Source of the DNA: Dermanyssus gallinae
Taxonomy: Eukaryota > Arthropoda > Arachnida > Mesostigmata > Dermanyssidae
DNA length: 64,000 nt
Assembly: GCA_003439945.1 (NCBI GenBank)
Contig: QVRM01000307.1
Location: 1 to 64,000, forward strand
Direction of reading: 5' to 3'
A model generated the notes under the pieces. That model ran no database searches. It was given only the letters and a program-made list of their open reading frames with translations, and had not been told where the DNA came from. Position numbers and translations under genes: made by a program. Positions 24,305-33,786 of the stretch are shown piece after piece (within the stretch, counting starts at the first letter, position 1; every line of letters starts with the position of its first letter).

Positions 24305-25323
24305 ATCCACATCCAGTTTGGCCAAAACTGAAATAGTTTTTTTCCTACCATACATACGAGAGCAGTCAAAACGGACATAGTAATTAAAGATTGGGCTCGC
24401 TAAGACCGCTACGGATGTAGTTATTCGTTGATTTTTGTGCAAAAAAAAACAATACCAGGTTTTATTTACACAAGAGAGCATAGCTATGCGGCGTATTACA
24501 CATTCCTGAGCAGTATCTTTGCAGAATTGCTGGTAAATGTTCCAGAAAGTATTCGCTTGAGGATGTGACTGCAGCCCGACTAATTACCACCACGCAACGA
24601 CGCTGCGATACGGTTACGCTCACCTAGAAACTTCCTTCAGAAATAATGGATGGATAAACCTGTGCCAAATCGAGTGATAACGTACTAAAATGTTTCGTGC
24701 GTTTTATAAGTTGAATGGCAACGACTGCTAAAGCTAAAAAATAGATACGCGTACATGATCTCATTTTGTTATTTATTTATTAACACCCGGGCTGGGTAAG
24801 TGTGTTCATGTTACATCACAGTGTTTCGGCACAAGAATCAATCTAGCGTTTTGCCAGTTCTGCTATGGACCGAACCGCCGGACAAACCGCTGCGTGGTAT
24901 TTATCACATTTACTCTAGCATTGTTTGCATCGACAATCGTTTTGTGGTTCATAGAAGCCCTCCGCGTTGCATAGAACGTGATGCAAGGCCGTTGTTAAAT
25001 GCCGATCTTTCACCCCGCTCAATTTTTGCAGCTTTCCTTAATGAGCCTTTCTAGGCTAGTCAACGTTGAATACTATTCAGAGTAAGCGGAATTTCGGAAC
25101 GGAATTTATGTTCAATTTCTCAATTGAACAACTGGTTCTCTTGCAATTGCACATGTTGTAAAGTGGTATCCGGCTAACCACACCGGTATAACAAAATTGA
25201 GAAAATTCAGTTACTATTAAACAAGATATTTCCTTCTTTCTACCAGCAATATATTGAGAAAATGCTTATCTTAGCCTACATAACTGCCCCAAGTCTGGCC
25301 GAACTGAATTTGGACACCCTGTA

Positions 25324-25378
<55 letters not shown>

Positions 25379-26667
25379 GTGTGTTTGTGTATATACGTGC
25401 CCTAAAAATCATCTAAGGAAGTATATTGCCTATTCACTGAGATGTTCTTGCATGCATGTCATCCGGGCACATACAAGGTGACGTTGCTCTTTCTTGGTGC
25501 AGCCAGACGCTTGTTTTCCCTTACATCACTCAGACCACCTGTTATTTCACTTTTCCTTTGATTCGAACTACGTATCTGGTCTGGCGGAACGCAGTCCTAT
25601 GGGGACTTAACTCCATAGAGAGGCACCTTTTAGCCATCATGCGCTTCTGCTAACGTTGCCTCGCGATGTCCGACACCCTCTTTCCTATATGTGTTTTGTT
25701 AAACACACGTAGGTGTGCGTATTCGTCTTGAGTTCTCTCTGCTTGTAAGTTTTTCATACATTTTAGTTTCCCAGGTTACCAATTTTTTTTAATGCTGGTG
25801 TTCCATATAAGGCTCCCAAGTTTTTTTAGGCTGTTGTTTCCTCTCCCCCTTTGCTGACACCTACTCTCCATGTTCACCATGACATGACATCCTGACAATA
25901 AGCGGTGTATGCTTATGGAGTTCGCTCTGAATTGAGTCTCGCTGGATACGATTTACTTACGAATACTATTTTGTCTCGCCGCCATCCTTAATAGAAAGGC
26001 ACACGGCCGTTGATAAATGTTTCAGCAACCAGAAAAACGAATTAAGATATGTGACACGATAGAACACCGAACGTGTAAAAGGCCTGTCATAAAGGAATGG
26101 ATGGAACGTACCTTGTTCATAGCCGCCGCTTTGCACAACGATATTTCCCAAACAATTCGATTTATCTCCGTCCAGCCAGCATAACTTTCGGACCTTATAT
26201 ACGGAGCTGCGGAGCATCCAGCTGCATATTAATTCGATATAAACATGCATACGGCGAACAGCTAACTAAACGAATACGGTTCAGTTTATATCGAATAGTT
26301 TATGAGAGCCAGGTCCTACAGTGAACTGCAATATTATTTGAAACCGCGTTGGTCGCGCATGTCTCTAAAAATGGAAGATTATCTAATTATCTAACCGCAT
26401 AACTTGCCTATACTGATGTAATTTTGTCGGTCCTATCAGTGCATTGATATGATGTTATGTTTCTGAATGGAATTTCAAACAGCTTTTATATTTTGTGATT
26501 AAATAATTGCATGAAAGATTTTGGCTTTACTCTACTAGCTTGCATTCGAAAAAACTAGCTTTAAAACGACTTTTTTATTACGTGTTACCGAAGCAACCTC
26601 GGGCGCCACAAGCAAATGCTTCAAGCATCCTTTCGATTTTCACTCTTTCTTTTTGTTTTACTTTTCC

Positions 26668-26715
<48 letters not shown>

Positions 26716-27700
26716 AAAATCATATGGTCAACTGATATGGCTTGGTTTAAATTGACATATCAAAATAAAAACAAATATTTGAATTGATTTTTTTGCATGA
26801 GCCGGTAGGGGCATTACTTTGGTTTTTGCTTCAAAACAATTGCTTGTTTGCTCTAATCACTACCATCAATTCAACTATTCTTGCACGAAACGACTGGAGC
26901 GGCTGTGTCGTTTTGCTGATCACTACACTTAATGTGTTTCTAACTTCACTTGAGTTTGCAGAGCATGCAACTGAACTCCATGTGTCACTGTATACCCTTT
27001 TTTTGCTTGACATCACGTTTAAGATAAGCACATAGGCTGTAAGTTTGTTTTGTCTCACAATAGGGACATCCTCTAGATTGTGGGTAAGCTAAATATAATT
27101 TCACCGGTTTATTTTTGCTTCCACGGTAAACATCTTCCAGAGAAGAATCAAACACGGCTTACCGTTTTATGCTTAAGAAAATTCGGAGACGCCCGACGTG
27201 GAGCAAATATATTTGCTTTATTGGTCTCTGAGAGTCCTTCTGTAACGTATAAGACCGATATAATATAATACACTATATAATATAAGACTGATATAATATA
27301 TCGTATAAAACTGATATAAATAGTGCATCATGACGCATCACATTTGGTGCTCAAAGAGCGTATAAAGCTATGAGAATCCACCTTCGAGGCACTTTTGCAC
27401 TGCCTCGCACCACATCTTCCGCTCTGCTTCGTAGGAACTCAGATACGCAAAACGAACATTTTTGGCGAAGCGTGCGACTTTATAGTGCCACTAGGAATTC
27501 GCGCAGCGCAGAGAGCGAGAACAATAGCTAATATATCCTGAAATTCCTGAGACGCAGTTACTCGGTCGGCCACATTTGGCGGTTGCTTACATTCTATGTA
27601 ATACAGGCTCTCGTTAGAGGTCACCAAAGATGCACAAACGCATACCGGATGCGTTCAAGCAGCTCGCCAAGGTTGGCAAGGATTTGGTACAGCCGTCCTA

Positions 27701-27739
<39 letters not shown>

Positions 27740-30700
27740 AAATAGCGGCACGTTGTCTATGGATCGCGACACAACTCTGGCTTCGATCAATCTGTCATCC
27801 ATCTGGCTCAGCGACATTGGCGTCTGCGGCGACAGGAAGACGCAGTTTAGTTTTGCGAACCCATTCATCCTTTCTTTTCTGGACCAGCATACTCAGCTGG
27901 TTGTACAAACAGCAGCCCGCCTGCCGACATGCTTGCATCTCTGCTAGCCCACACGATGAAGCTGATTAGGAGATTACCATTGTTCGCGTGCTACTATGTC
28001 TCTCTCTATATCCTCCATCTCTCTCTCTCTATATTTATATACATATATATGACTGCGTTTCTTAGCCGCATTCAGTAGTCGGGCGCGTCAAGGCCTGCAG
28101 GGCGGACCGTTGTTACGGCGGGCACGCAGTATCCTGCTCACGTTCCGTGCCGGATCACGAGACCGCATTGACGGATCGGCAGCAGCGACCAAGTCAACGT
28201 GCCAGGTAGACGTGACAGGAACGACGACGACGACGGTGGCGATAATGATGAACGGCGAGCCTGGCGTCAGTGCAACTTGATCGTGGTTTCGTATGCAATG
28301 CTTTCTTTGACACAATGGCCCCGCTGGCGACTCGACACAGCGGCAGTGGCAGCAAAAACTACGACAGCAGAAGCTGAGGGTCTGCCGTGGTCCCCAAACA
28401 AACCTATGCCTGTTTCTCTTATTGTATTTTCTCTTTATCTCTCTCTCTCTCTTTGTGTTCTGTTTCTGTACACAGTAGCTTGTGTACACACACAGAAACA
28501 ATGCCCGTAAACTCAATTACACTTGTAGCCTGCTCCTTCCTAATAAAGGATGCCCATTTCTATAGATATATATATATATATAATCTATAGGCCCATTTCA
28601 CAGGCATACCTTGAATAAAGCGTTTCAATCTTATATTCTACCTTGAATAAAACGTTTCAATCTTATACCCAAATACATATGTAGCCCTTTCTATCGGGGG
28701 CGCTTGCAGCGACAGCATAAGCGGACATATCTAGGGTTTTGCGGACTCTCAGCGAGATGGTTTCTTTTATCTATTCTCAATTGGCATCGTTCAAAGAAAA
28801 TTTTATCAACAGCAGGGATCCATCCGACGATAACAATGATCAATGCACTAGCCCCCCCCCCCCTCCTCAGCTACGCCGATGCGTGTGTGTACACGGACGT
28901 AGGGGCAAGAGCAAATGGAAACAAAAAATAGTTCAAGGTTAATAAATACTAGTCTGAATGGGACACTCCTTTAGCAAAGCTGGCCAGACACTTACATCGG
29001 ATAAGGCAGCTATCTAGCCAGACCACGAGTAAATATACCGTCGATATTTTATCGACAAAAATTACGATATAATAAAGGATTTCCATTATAATTTTAAAGG
29101 CTTATTTAGGTGGATAAAGGTTGTAACATTGGGTTCTAGTGGCATTGCCCGGGTAACTTATCCCGGACAATGCAACAACTGTCCATTGCTGTACCTGAGC
29201 CTGAAAATTATTAAGCACCACCTTCCGGTTGTGCTTGATAAAATAGATAATGTGAAAAAACAAGACTATGATACGTACAAAATACAATGCAAATACCAAT
29301 ATCTGAGCTTAATCGTAAGCAGATACTTCGCTTGTAAAATAGCAAGACGAGCAAGCTGAAAAACAAATAAACAAATTGAACAAACTGAGGCAGATTGTTG
29401 CTACTTGCGTACTGCTGTATGTTATCAAAGAAGGCTCTTTATTAATTGTATTGCATCCATTATAAGCAGAACACATACGTACAGTCGTCAGCCGATTGCT
29501 ACAAATTGCCCATTGCAAATTGAAGATATACCTTAGGTTAAGTTCCAAGCCCGTAGAGGACGGAGGATGGCCCATTGCTACAATTTTGTCAGTGCAGCGA
29601 AAACAATATCCGCTGTCGTGCGGAGACATTGTCCCCGTACATGCAATACGTTATACCATTTTCATATGCAGCTGAAGCACGACCCGTAAAAGTCCATGTT
29701 TGCACAGATGCAATGACAAAACTTATACTCGACATGTATACACATACGTACAACTGATTTCACGCAGATTTCGCTTCGGCAGCTGTTGTTCCAGTATCCG
29801 CATAATAAACTGTCAGCAGGCGGCAACGGTGTCTACGCAGCGAAATCCGCACGTCATGGCTCTCGTACAGAAGCCGAGTACACTCGAGTGTGGAACAAAA
29901 TAGTCTCTGGGTTACACTGGGTAGGCGTGTAGTCTACCTAACCTAGTGTACGCCGAATCGGTGTGCTACCGACACTCCATGCCGAAGGCGTTAAGCTCGC
30001 CCGCTGTCTGCTGGCGACAGGGTGGGGCCAAAAATGCATCTCCTTGCAGCCAGCTTCACCGAAGTTGAAGTTACGTTCTCATACAGGCTGTCCACGCGCC
30101 CGGCCTCGACAACCTCGTCTGCGAGCGTCAAGAAGGGCAGCACGACGTAACGCAATGCAATGGAATGGAAGAGGGACAGCGCTTATGGGGCAAGGCGGGC
30201 GTTGCAGTAACTCTGTTACAGCTAATGCCAAGCAATTAGTATACTGCTCCAGGAAGAAGGCAAGGGAGCTCACTAATTAGTATTAATCGCCTGAGGCGTG
30301 TTTTGTTTCACCACCGCCGCCATTAATAGATGAGTTTGCGTAATGGCAGCAGTAATAGTAATAGTAGTAGTAACAGTAGTTATTGTTGTTGTGAAAATAA
30401 TAATGATAACCTGGCAGTAACAACCACAATTATTGTTGTTGGTGTTGTGCTGGTTGTTGTTGTGGTTATTATTTTTATTAGCATTATTGCCATACCAACT
30501 AAAACGAGAGTCGGCAGAGCTATCATTGCTGGTGTTGCCATGTCTGTTTCACTTACCAGCGTTGCCTTGCTATAACAACAACAACGACAACGACGACGAC
30601 TACGACAAAGAGATGCGACTCGTCCATTAAGAGTTCAAGAAGTGGTGCAGACAATAAAAGGGGGCGATGCGACAAATGTATCACTGCGCATGTTGCCGTC

Positions 30701-33700
30701 GTCGATTTCGTTACTCTGAACAAAATATATGATACTAGCAAGCTGGATCTGCGGGAGGCCCTCCTGGGGCTGAGAGATCCTGGGGCTAAGGGACGAGATA
30801 GAGGGGGACGTCCAGCCAGACGATCGGGCAGCAGGAAAAGGGAACCCTGCTCGGTAAATGCCCTAAACAACAAGCACGTGGAAAGTACGTCTCTCTGCCT
30901 ACGCGTCGTGCCCTATATTGCTGTTTTGACCTGTCTTGCTTGTTCGTTTGCTTTCTCGGTCCGTCTATATGTCTATGAGCGCGTCTCTGGCTACGATCGA
31001 AGTTTCGGGCGAGTGCCGTCAAGATAGTACTGGTAGCCGTAGTAGCTGAACGCTGTCATGAGTACATGAGGCGCCAAGCAATTAGTGATTAAGACATAGG
31101 CGATGTAAATTGTAAGATGTATGTGAACGTTGTTCTATTAGTTGTATGCGAATTGTTCTATCCTTCCTTCCATCTCTCTCTCTCTCTTTCTTTCTCGTTT
31201 TGAGTTCCAGCAGATCGGTTGCCAGTTCATTCGCCATTGCGGAAAGCACGAGGTGCACCACACACCAGGGACTGCGCTCTCAGAGCGACGATGGGGTGGA
31301 TTGTTTGTGGTGGAACAGAAAGAATCGTGGCTTTCCTGCCTTCGCCGGCCGACCCGAGCGAGGTCAGCTAGTTGTACGCAGAGACCTGCACGACTTATAC
31401 ACGCGTGCACCTGAACATATGTGCGCTTCATCAGCTAGTTTATATGGACGAGCATAGGTGCGTGCACAAAAGGGAAAGACATATGGAAAAGGGCAAATAC
31501 CTTAGAATAAACTTGGCACCAACCACATAAAGAAACGCCGACCAGAAACGGTAACCAGCTGATGGATTAATCGATGGACGATCACCGTGCACCACCATGC
31601 GGCACCAAACTGCGAAATCGAAAAGACATCCTGAGGGTTCAGATGGGTGCAAAACAAATTAAGAACATTCGGCGCTTCGGCGAAACAAGCTGGGAGGGTG
31701 AACAAACAGCTCAAGGAAACGACGCAAGAGATTAATGTACAGCATAATGTGCAAGAAACGGCTCAATAGAGAGAGAGAGATAGATTAAAGAAGCCGGGCA
31801 AATAGGAGAAGGAAAAGTACGAGGAACCGCGCATACTGCCAGTTACCGCGAGCGTTATAAATCGCAAATGATGTGGTGTCTAAGAAGGGACGATAACAAG
31901 TCAGCCCCTTTTGTCAGGTCTATCATAGGACGACGAGGTCAGCGATAGGCTAGCTGCTAACCCATCTGCTTCCGGGCTGACCCTCAGCCAAGATTTAACT
32001 TCTACAAGACTGCTTTTTGCATTGCTTCATAGACGGACCCCCATAAATATAAATGTGCAACGGTTGGGCTCGGACCCGCGCATCTATGTATCTCCTCCGG
32101 TCGCGAGGCGCAGACGAATCCACCACGTCACCGGGCTCGACTGCTAACAATCTAACAGCGGGCAGGTGTCACAGAGTAACCAGCAATGAAAAGCACGCTT
32201 CGCAATCTTTTGAGCGCTACTTTTTCACCTTAACCAAATGAGCACATTTTTGCACTTAAATTATCCTAAACTTTCACGGGTTATGTATATATGCAACAAT
32301 ATTCATGTTAGAAAAATGCCAAACGCGAAAGAAAAAATAATTTCACCTAGTCATGTTTTATGGAGTAGATGTATGCACTGAATACTTAGACACTATTTTG
32401 CTTCTTGTAGGCAAATATAAAAAGTAAACGATAATTTAGTTGTTCCGTTCCTACAAAAAGCTACCACAAAAAATACATCTTTATAATTACCCTTAGTATC
32501 ACATGGACGGGGTGTATATATATATATAATTTTAGCAGCGACAAGTAGACTTATCAGAAACTGTTATTTTATTTATAGTATATATGTATACTCAATATAA
32601 GTGAAATAATGTGATGTGCTAATCATCAGGTTACAAAAAGTGCAGTAAAAGTGCAGCGACATAGCCGGACAATGTACGCGTTGTCGTTCAAACTAACGAC
32701 AGTTTTATTATCGCATACGGGGAAAGGAGATTACCGATTTAAACCCTTTCCTCTTTTACTTTCATTCTTTCTCGATTGGTTTCCGTGGTTGGTTTCCCCT
32801 GTGGCTACTTGGCTTAATCAGTTACAGGCTAACCCTACCTAAGACTAGTTCATGCTATGCGGTACAGAACACAGATATGGCGATTTAATATTGTTGGCCC
32901 TTAACGGTTAAATATAAAGCATGTCAATAAACACACATACATGTATTGTGAATAACTGGACCAACAAATATCCCAAATGGCAGTTTAATCATAATAGTAA
33001 TCCCTTAAGTTGCAATACCACTAATTATCATAGCCTCCATCGTCAAACCAGGATGGGTAGCAAAATGCGTTGACACCTTCCTACAATAGAAGCACTAAGT
33101 GTGTAGCACTGTATTCAGCGAACTCTCTCTCTCTCTATATATATTTTTTTTATCGGACCCTTTTTTCGGACGGCAAATTTATTTAAATACAGTAATTCCT
33201 TATTGAGCTTGAAATTTCCATAATTACATTGTTCAAACACCTATAACCATTTAGGGCATTTTGCAGAAAAGGCTATCGCCCGTGTATATAAATATATATA
33301 TATATATATATAGTTTTATTTATCTGGCTGTCGGAAAAGTTCAGTACTTTAACAAAAATTAGTTTAAAACCCAATCCTGACTACGCAAACACTTTGTCTC
33401 TGCCTACTGATGCGGGGACGTTGTCAGGATGTGCTTTGCTTGTGCGTCATCCGATGTGTCATTTTATCGGAATGAGCTTAGTTAGTCATATGTAACATAC
33501 CGAGAAGTCGCTTTGACTCCTGTCTCTCGAGAAAGAGGTTGAACCCAAGCGGCCGATCGTTTCGGCTCTGCGATGACGATCGGTGTGAGCCGTGCGACGA
33601 CTGAGACTTCTTTGACGAGGTTGGCGACGATTTCAGCTCAAGGAGAACCGGACCAAGGCCTCTTGAGAAAATTGATTGTTTGGCCGCGGTCGTGCCGCCC

Positions 33701-33786
33701 ACGAGGCAGCAGTGCAGACAGCACTGAAGTACCACGACACTGAGCCAAAACAGCCCCGATAGTAAGGGCCCAAATCTCCACGTCAT
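10573..33786 (-). CDS. drl: Derailed/RYK-type WIF-domain receptor pseudokinase, six coding exons
   Basis: The joined CDS is complement(10573-10918, 11560-13015, 13647-13856, 14065-14244, 17698-17907, 33501-33786), 2688 bp or 895 aa; the first four junctions are phase 1 and the last is phase 2. Approximate domains are: signal peptide 1-32; Ser-rich 36-76; WIF 80-225 with cysteines C181 and C223 and an N-glycosylation site at N123; Thr run 233-238; acidic stalk 245-265; tetrabasic RRKK 282-285; transmembrane helix 316-341; kinase-like domain about 510-810; Ser-rich tail. The nucleotide loop is EGSFGRV (519-525), the lysine is K555, HRD is replaced by HKD (673-675) and DFG by DNA (693-695). These are the substitutions known for RYK/Derailed, which bind Wnts through WIF at the cell surface and have little or no kinase activity. 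A role as a Wnt5-class axon-guidance co-receptor is inferred from the family. It could be the orthologue of drl, drl-2 or dnt; I cannot tell which. Confidence 0.93.
10919..11559 (-). other. drl: Intron 5 with GC-AG splice pair
   Basis: 641 bp. The exon 5 side reads GAAAT then GCAAGTAGAG; the 3' side ends CTCTTCAG. Splicing at GCAAGT gives the phase needed by exon 6 and the peptide [12 protein letters not shown]. The nearby GT (CAA then GTAGAG) would put exon 6 out of frame, reaching a stop after 33 codons, and would delete the kinase end. A small open frame inside the intron is not supported. Confidence 0.75.
11560..13015 (-). CDS. drl: Exon 5: transmembrane segment, juxtamembrane region and most of the pseudokinase
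   Basis: Residues 296-780 plus two bases of codon 781. The acceptor CCATTTAG lies behind a long CT microsatellite. The transmembrane helix is about 316-341, followed by basic NQKNKRQ. The juxtamembrane region is long and Ser/Ala-rich. Kinase-like landmarks are [62 protein letters not shown] and QPANGPDE. Two low-complexity inserts are present: polyP (536-541) in the N-lobe, and polyQ/polyH (about 626-644) in the C-lobe just before the helix that leads to HKD. Confidence 0.95.
11966..12027 (-). repeat. drl: CAG/CAA/CAT repeat encoding polyQ/polyH inside the pseudokinase
   Basis: In-frame glutamine runs broken by two prolines, then four histidines, at residues about 626-644. Confidence 0.95.
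13016..13646 (-). other. drl: Intron 4, with a GA/CT microsatellite as polypyrimidine tract
   Basis: 631 bp. The last ~60 bases before the acceptor (13020-13080) are an almost pure CT microsatellite on the coding strand, serving as the polypyrimidine tract. The intron also contains a 74-nt hairpin at 13414-13487. Confidence 0.8.
13414..13487. repeat. 74-nt hairpin in intron 4
   Basis: Arms 13414-13448 and 13453-13487 pair at 32 of 35 positions around the four-base loop CTCA. It may be a very short MITE or a small-RNA-type hairpin; a related collapsed motif at 7077 favours a repeat. Confidence 0.8.
13647..13856 (-). CDS. drl: Exon 4: extracellular stalk with acidic run and tetrabasic site
   Basis: Residues 226-295. 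The acceptor is GTTTCAG before ATGAGAAA and the donor is GTAGGT after AGCG, phase 1. The exon encodes a run of six threonines, a strongly Asp/Glu-rich stretch (245-265) and RRKK at 282-285. RYK proteins carry a tetrabasic cleavage site between WIF and the membrane, and this RRKK is the likely counterpart. The exon itself is poorly conserved, so its assignment rests on phase, splice sites and position. Confidence 0.82.
14065..14244 (-). CDS. drl: Exon 3: WIF domain, second half
   Basis: Residues 166-225. The acceptor is GTTCAG before GCGCCG and the donor is GTACGG after TTAAAAG, phase 1. The peptide contains [22 protein letters not shown] and QRKKVC. The cysteines at 181 and 223 correspond to the conserved disulphide pair of RYK WIF domains. 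Confidence 0.92.
14838..14944. repeat. (TA)n microsatellite flanking foldback element A
   Basis: TA runs interrupted by TGCATATG units, ending directly at the CAGGGTGT terminus. Confidence 0.95.
14945..16022. mobile_element. Foldback element A (1078 bp, ~510-bp inverted arms)
   Basis: The termini are CAGGGTGTTGCAG and its complement. The left arm is about 14945-15453, the loop about 15454-15507 and the right arm about 15508-16022. The arms are nearly identical, apart from a short ACGAGCTCTA-type duplication near the right end. There is no transposase; matching open frames on the two arms are simply mirror images. The (TA) flank on both sides fits a Tc1/mariner-like TA target, which is inferred. 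Confidence 0.9.
16031..17178. mobile_element. Foldback element B (1148 bp, ~486-bp inverted arms)
   Basis: The termini are CAGGGTGTTCC and its complement. The left arm is about 16031-16516, the right arm 16693-17178, and the loop is 176 bp. The loop contains an extra diverged copy of the element's terminal region (GAGTTCTACCAAACCTCAAA). It is separated from element A by eight bases, TATATATA. Weak shared blocks with A (GTTTAGGAGTGAG, AACCAATC, GGAAAATTCTGC) show common descent. Confidence 0.9.
17179..17350. repeat. (TA)n microsatellite with TG/TTTA interruptions
   Basis: About 170 bp directly abutting element B; it gives false Tyr/Ile-rich frames on both strands. Confidence 0.95.
17698..17907 (-). 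CDS. drl: Exon 2: WIF domain, first half
   Basis: Residues 96-165. The acceptor is TTTCAG before GCATTGAT and the donor is GTCAGT after CCAAAG; both junctions are phase 1. The peptide reads through [20 protein letters not shown], the most recognisable WIF signature of the RYK family, then [17 protein letters not shown], which carries an N-glycosylation sequon at N123. It lies 15.6 kb from exon 1. Confidence 0.93.
19200..19245. repeat. (TA)n microsatellite
   Basis: Pure TA run. Shorter (TA)n tracts interleaved with a GACTTGCCGATC motif follow at 19399-19504. Confidence 0.95.
19384..19504. repeat. Short tandem array: CTTGCCGATC unit plus (TA)n, three copies
   Basis: GCTTGCCGATCCGCCG, GACTTGCCGATCTACCC and GACTTGCCGATCCGCCC, each followed by a TA run; period roughly 40-55 bp. 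Confidence 0.8.
20420..20666 (-). pseudogene. LINE C-terminal fragment with C..H..C and RH..LN motifs
   Basis: The minus strand reads [34 protein letters not shown] and a later ARLNGVTI. This order (Cys/His cluster, GR..RH..LN, then a hydrophobic strand with D/N) is typical of the C-terminal zinc cluster and endonuclease-like region of several non-LTR elements. It is short, flanked by unrelated sequence, and lies inside intron 1. Confidence 0.5.
21102..21144. repeat. (TA)n microsatellite
   Basis: Pure TA run. Confidence 0.95.
21430..21505 (+). other. tRNA-like relic (A-box and B-box)
   Basis: TAGTTTAGTGG resembles a tRNA A-box and, about 45 bases on, GGAGTCAAATC resembles a B-box. I could not fold a full cloverleaf with a closed acceptor stem. 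A tRNA pseudogene or SINE head is possible. Confidence 0.3.
21995..22034. repeat. (TA)n microsatellite, left flank of MITE
   Basis: TA run ending at GGGTCTACAA. Confidence 0.9.
22035..22110. mobile_element. 76-bp MITE in (TA)n
   Basis: The left terminus GGGTCTACAAAAAACTTTTT and the reverse complement of the right terminus (GGCTACACAAACGTTTTTTC) match imperfectly over about 21 bases. TATA-type repeats lie on both sides. No coding content. Confidence 0.55.
22545..22620. repeat. (AAC)n-rich microsatellite
   Basis: Interrupted ACA/AAC run. Confidence 0.9.
23056..23350. repeat. (TTA)n/(TTG)n microsatellite block
   Basis: TTA and TTG trinucleotides, denser at 23056-23147 and continuing as GTT-rich sequence; this explains the polyLeu/Tyr/Val frames. 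Confidence 0.9.
24220..24303. repeat. (TA)n microsatellite, left flank of foldback element D
   Basis: TA run with TATG interruptions. Confidence 0.95.
24307..25321. mobile_element. Degenerate foldback element D
   Basis: The right end is clear: GGACACCCTG followed by TATATA. Internal right-arm blocks match element B (ACTGGTTCTCTTGCAA; a tract ending GAGAAAATG). The left end shows an inverted match, AGTTTGGCCAAAACTG against AGTTCGGCCAGACTTG. The rest of the left arm is too diverged to trace. Confidence 0.6.
25322..25374. repeat. (TA)n microsatellite, right flank of element D
   Basis: TA run directly after the terminal CACCCTG. Confidence 0.95.
26673..26711. repeat. (TA)n microsatellite
   Basis: Pure TA run. 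Confidence 0.95.
27246..27323. repeat. Three ~21-bp imperfect repeats (TATAAGACYGATATAATATA)
   Basis: Units near 27246, 27280 and 27303 differ by a few bases and are partly separated by TA-rich spacer. Confidence 0.75.
27700..27740. repeat. (TA)n microsatellite
   Basis: TA run with a short ACATAT interruption. Confidence 0.9.
28607..28667. repeat. 32-bp tandem duplication
   Basis: TACCTTGAATAAAGCGTTTC... and TACCTTGAATAAAACGTTTC..., period 32, one mismatch over the 29-base shared core. Confidence 0.9.
31979..32141 (-). mobile_element. tRNA-derived SINE (copy 3)
   Basis: On the minus strand it starts GTCGAGCCCGGTGACGTGG, carries GGGTCCGAGCCC as B-box, and shares an identical 31-base body segment (GTCCGTCTATGAAGCA...) with copy 2. 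It lies in intron 1 in the same orientation as the gene. Confidence 0.75.
32580..32620 (+). repeat. LINE 3'-end remnant
   Basis: GTATACTCAATATAAGTGAAATAATGTGATG matches the 3' terminus of the LINE at 42607-43820 (GCATACTCAATATGAGTGAAATAAATATGATG) with few changes. Confidence 0.6.
33501..33786 (-). CDS. drl: Exon 1: start codon, signal peptide, N-terminal edge of WIF
   Basis: Residues 1-95. The ATG at 33786-33784 is followed by a hydrophobic stretch, Leu/Val/Cys-rich to about residue 30, typical of a signal peptide. A Ser/Lys/Gln-rich low-complexity region follows, and then the start of the WIF domain ([14 protein letters not shown]). The exon ends CTCG with donor GTATGT, phase 1. A GTG three codons upstream lies in the same open frame, but the ATG is preferred. 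The 5' UTR and promoter are not identified. Confidence 0.88.

Larger units (their letters stand above)
17908..33500 (-). other. drl: Intron 1 (15.6 kb)
   Basis: It contains no other recognised gene. It holds a LINE fragment (20420-20666), a foldback element (about 24307-25321), a 76-bp MITE (22035-22110), a SINE (31979-32141), a LINE 3' remnant (about 32580-32620), many (TA)n tracts, and a (TTA/TTG/AAC)-rich block at 22.5-23.4 kb. Unassigned parts are 18.0-20.4, 25.4-31.9 and 32.2-33.5 kb. Confidence 0.8.

Noticed and set aside
26231..26297. 13-bp inverted repeat ATTCGATATAAAC / GTTTATATCGAAT
   Set aside because: Short arms, 41-bp unrelated spacer, no second copy in the window; likely chance in AT-rich sequence.
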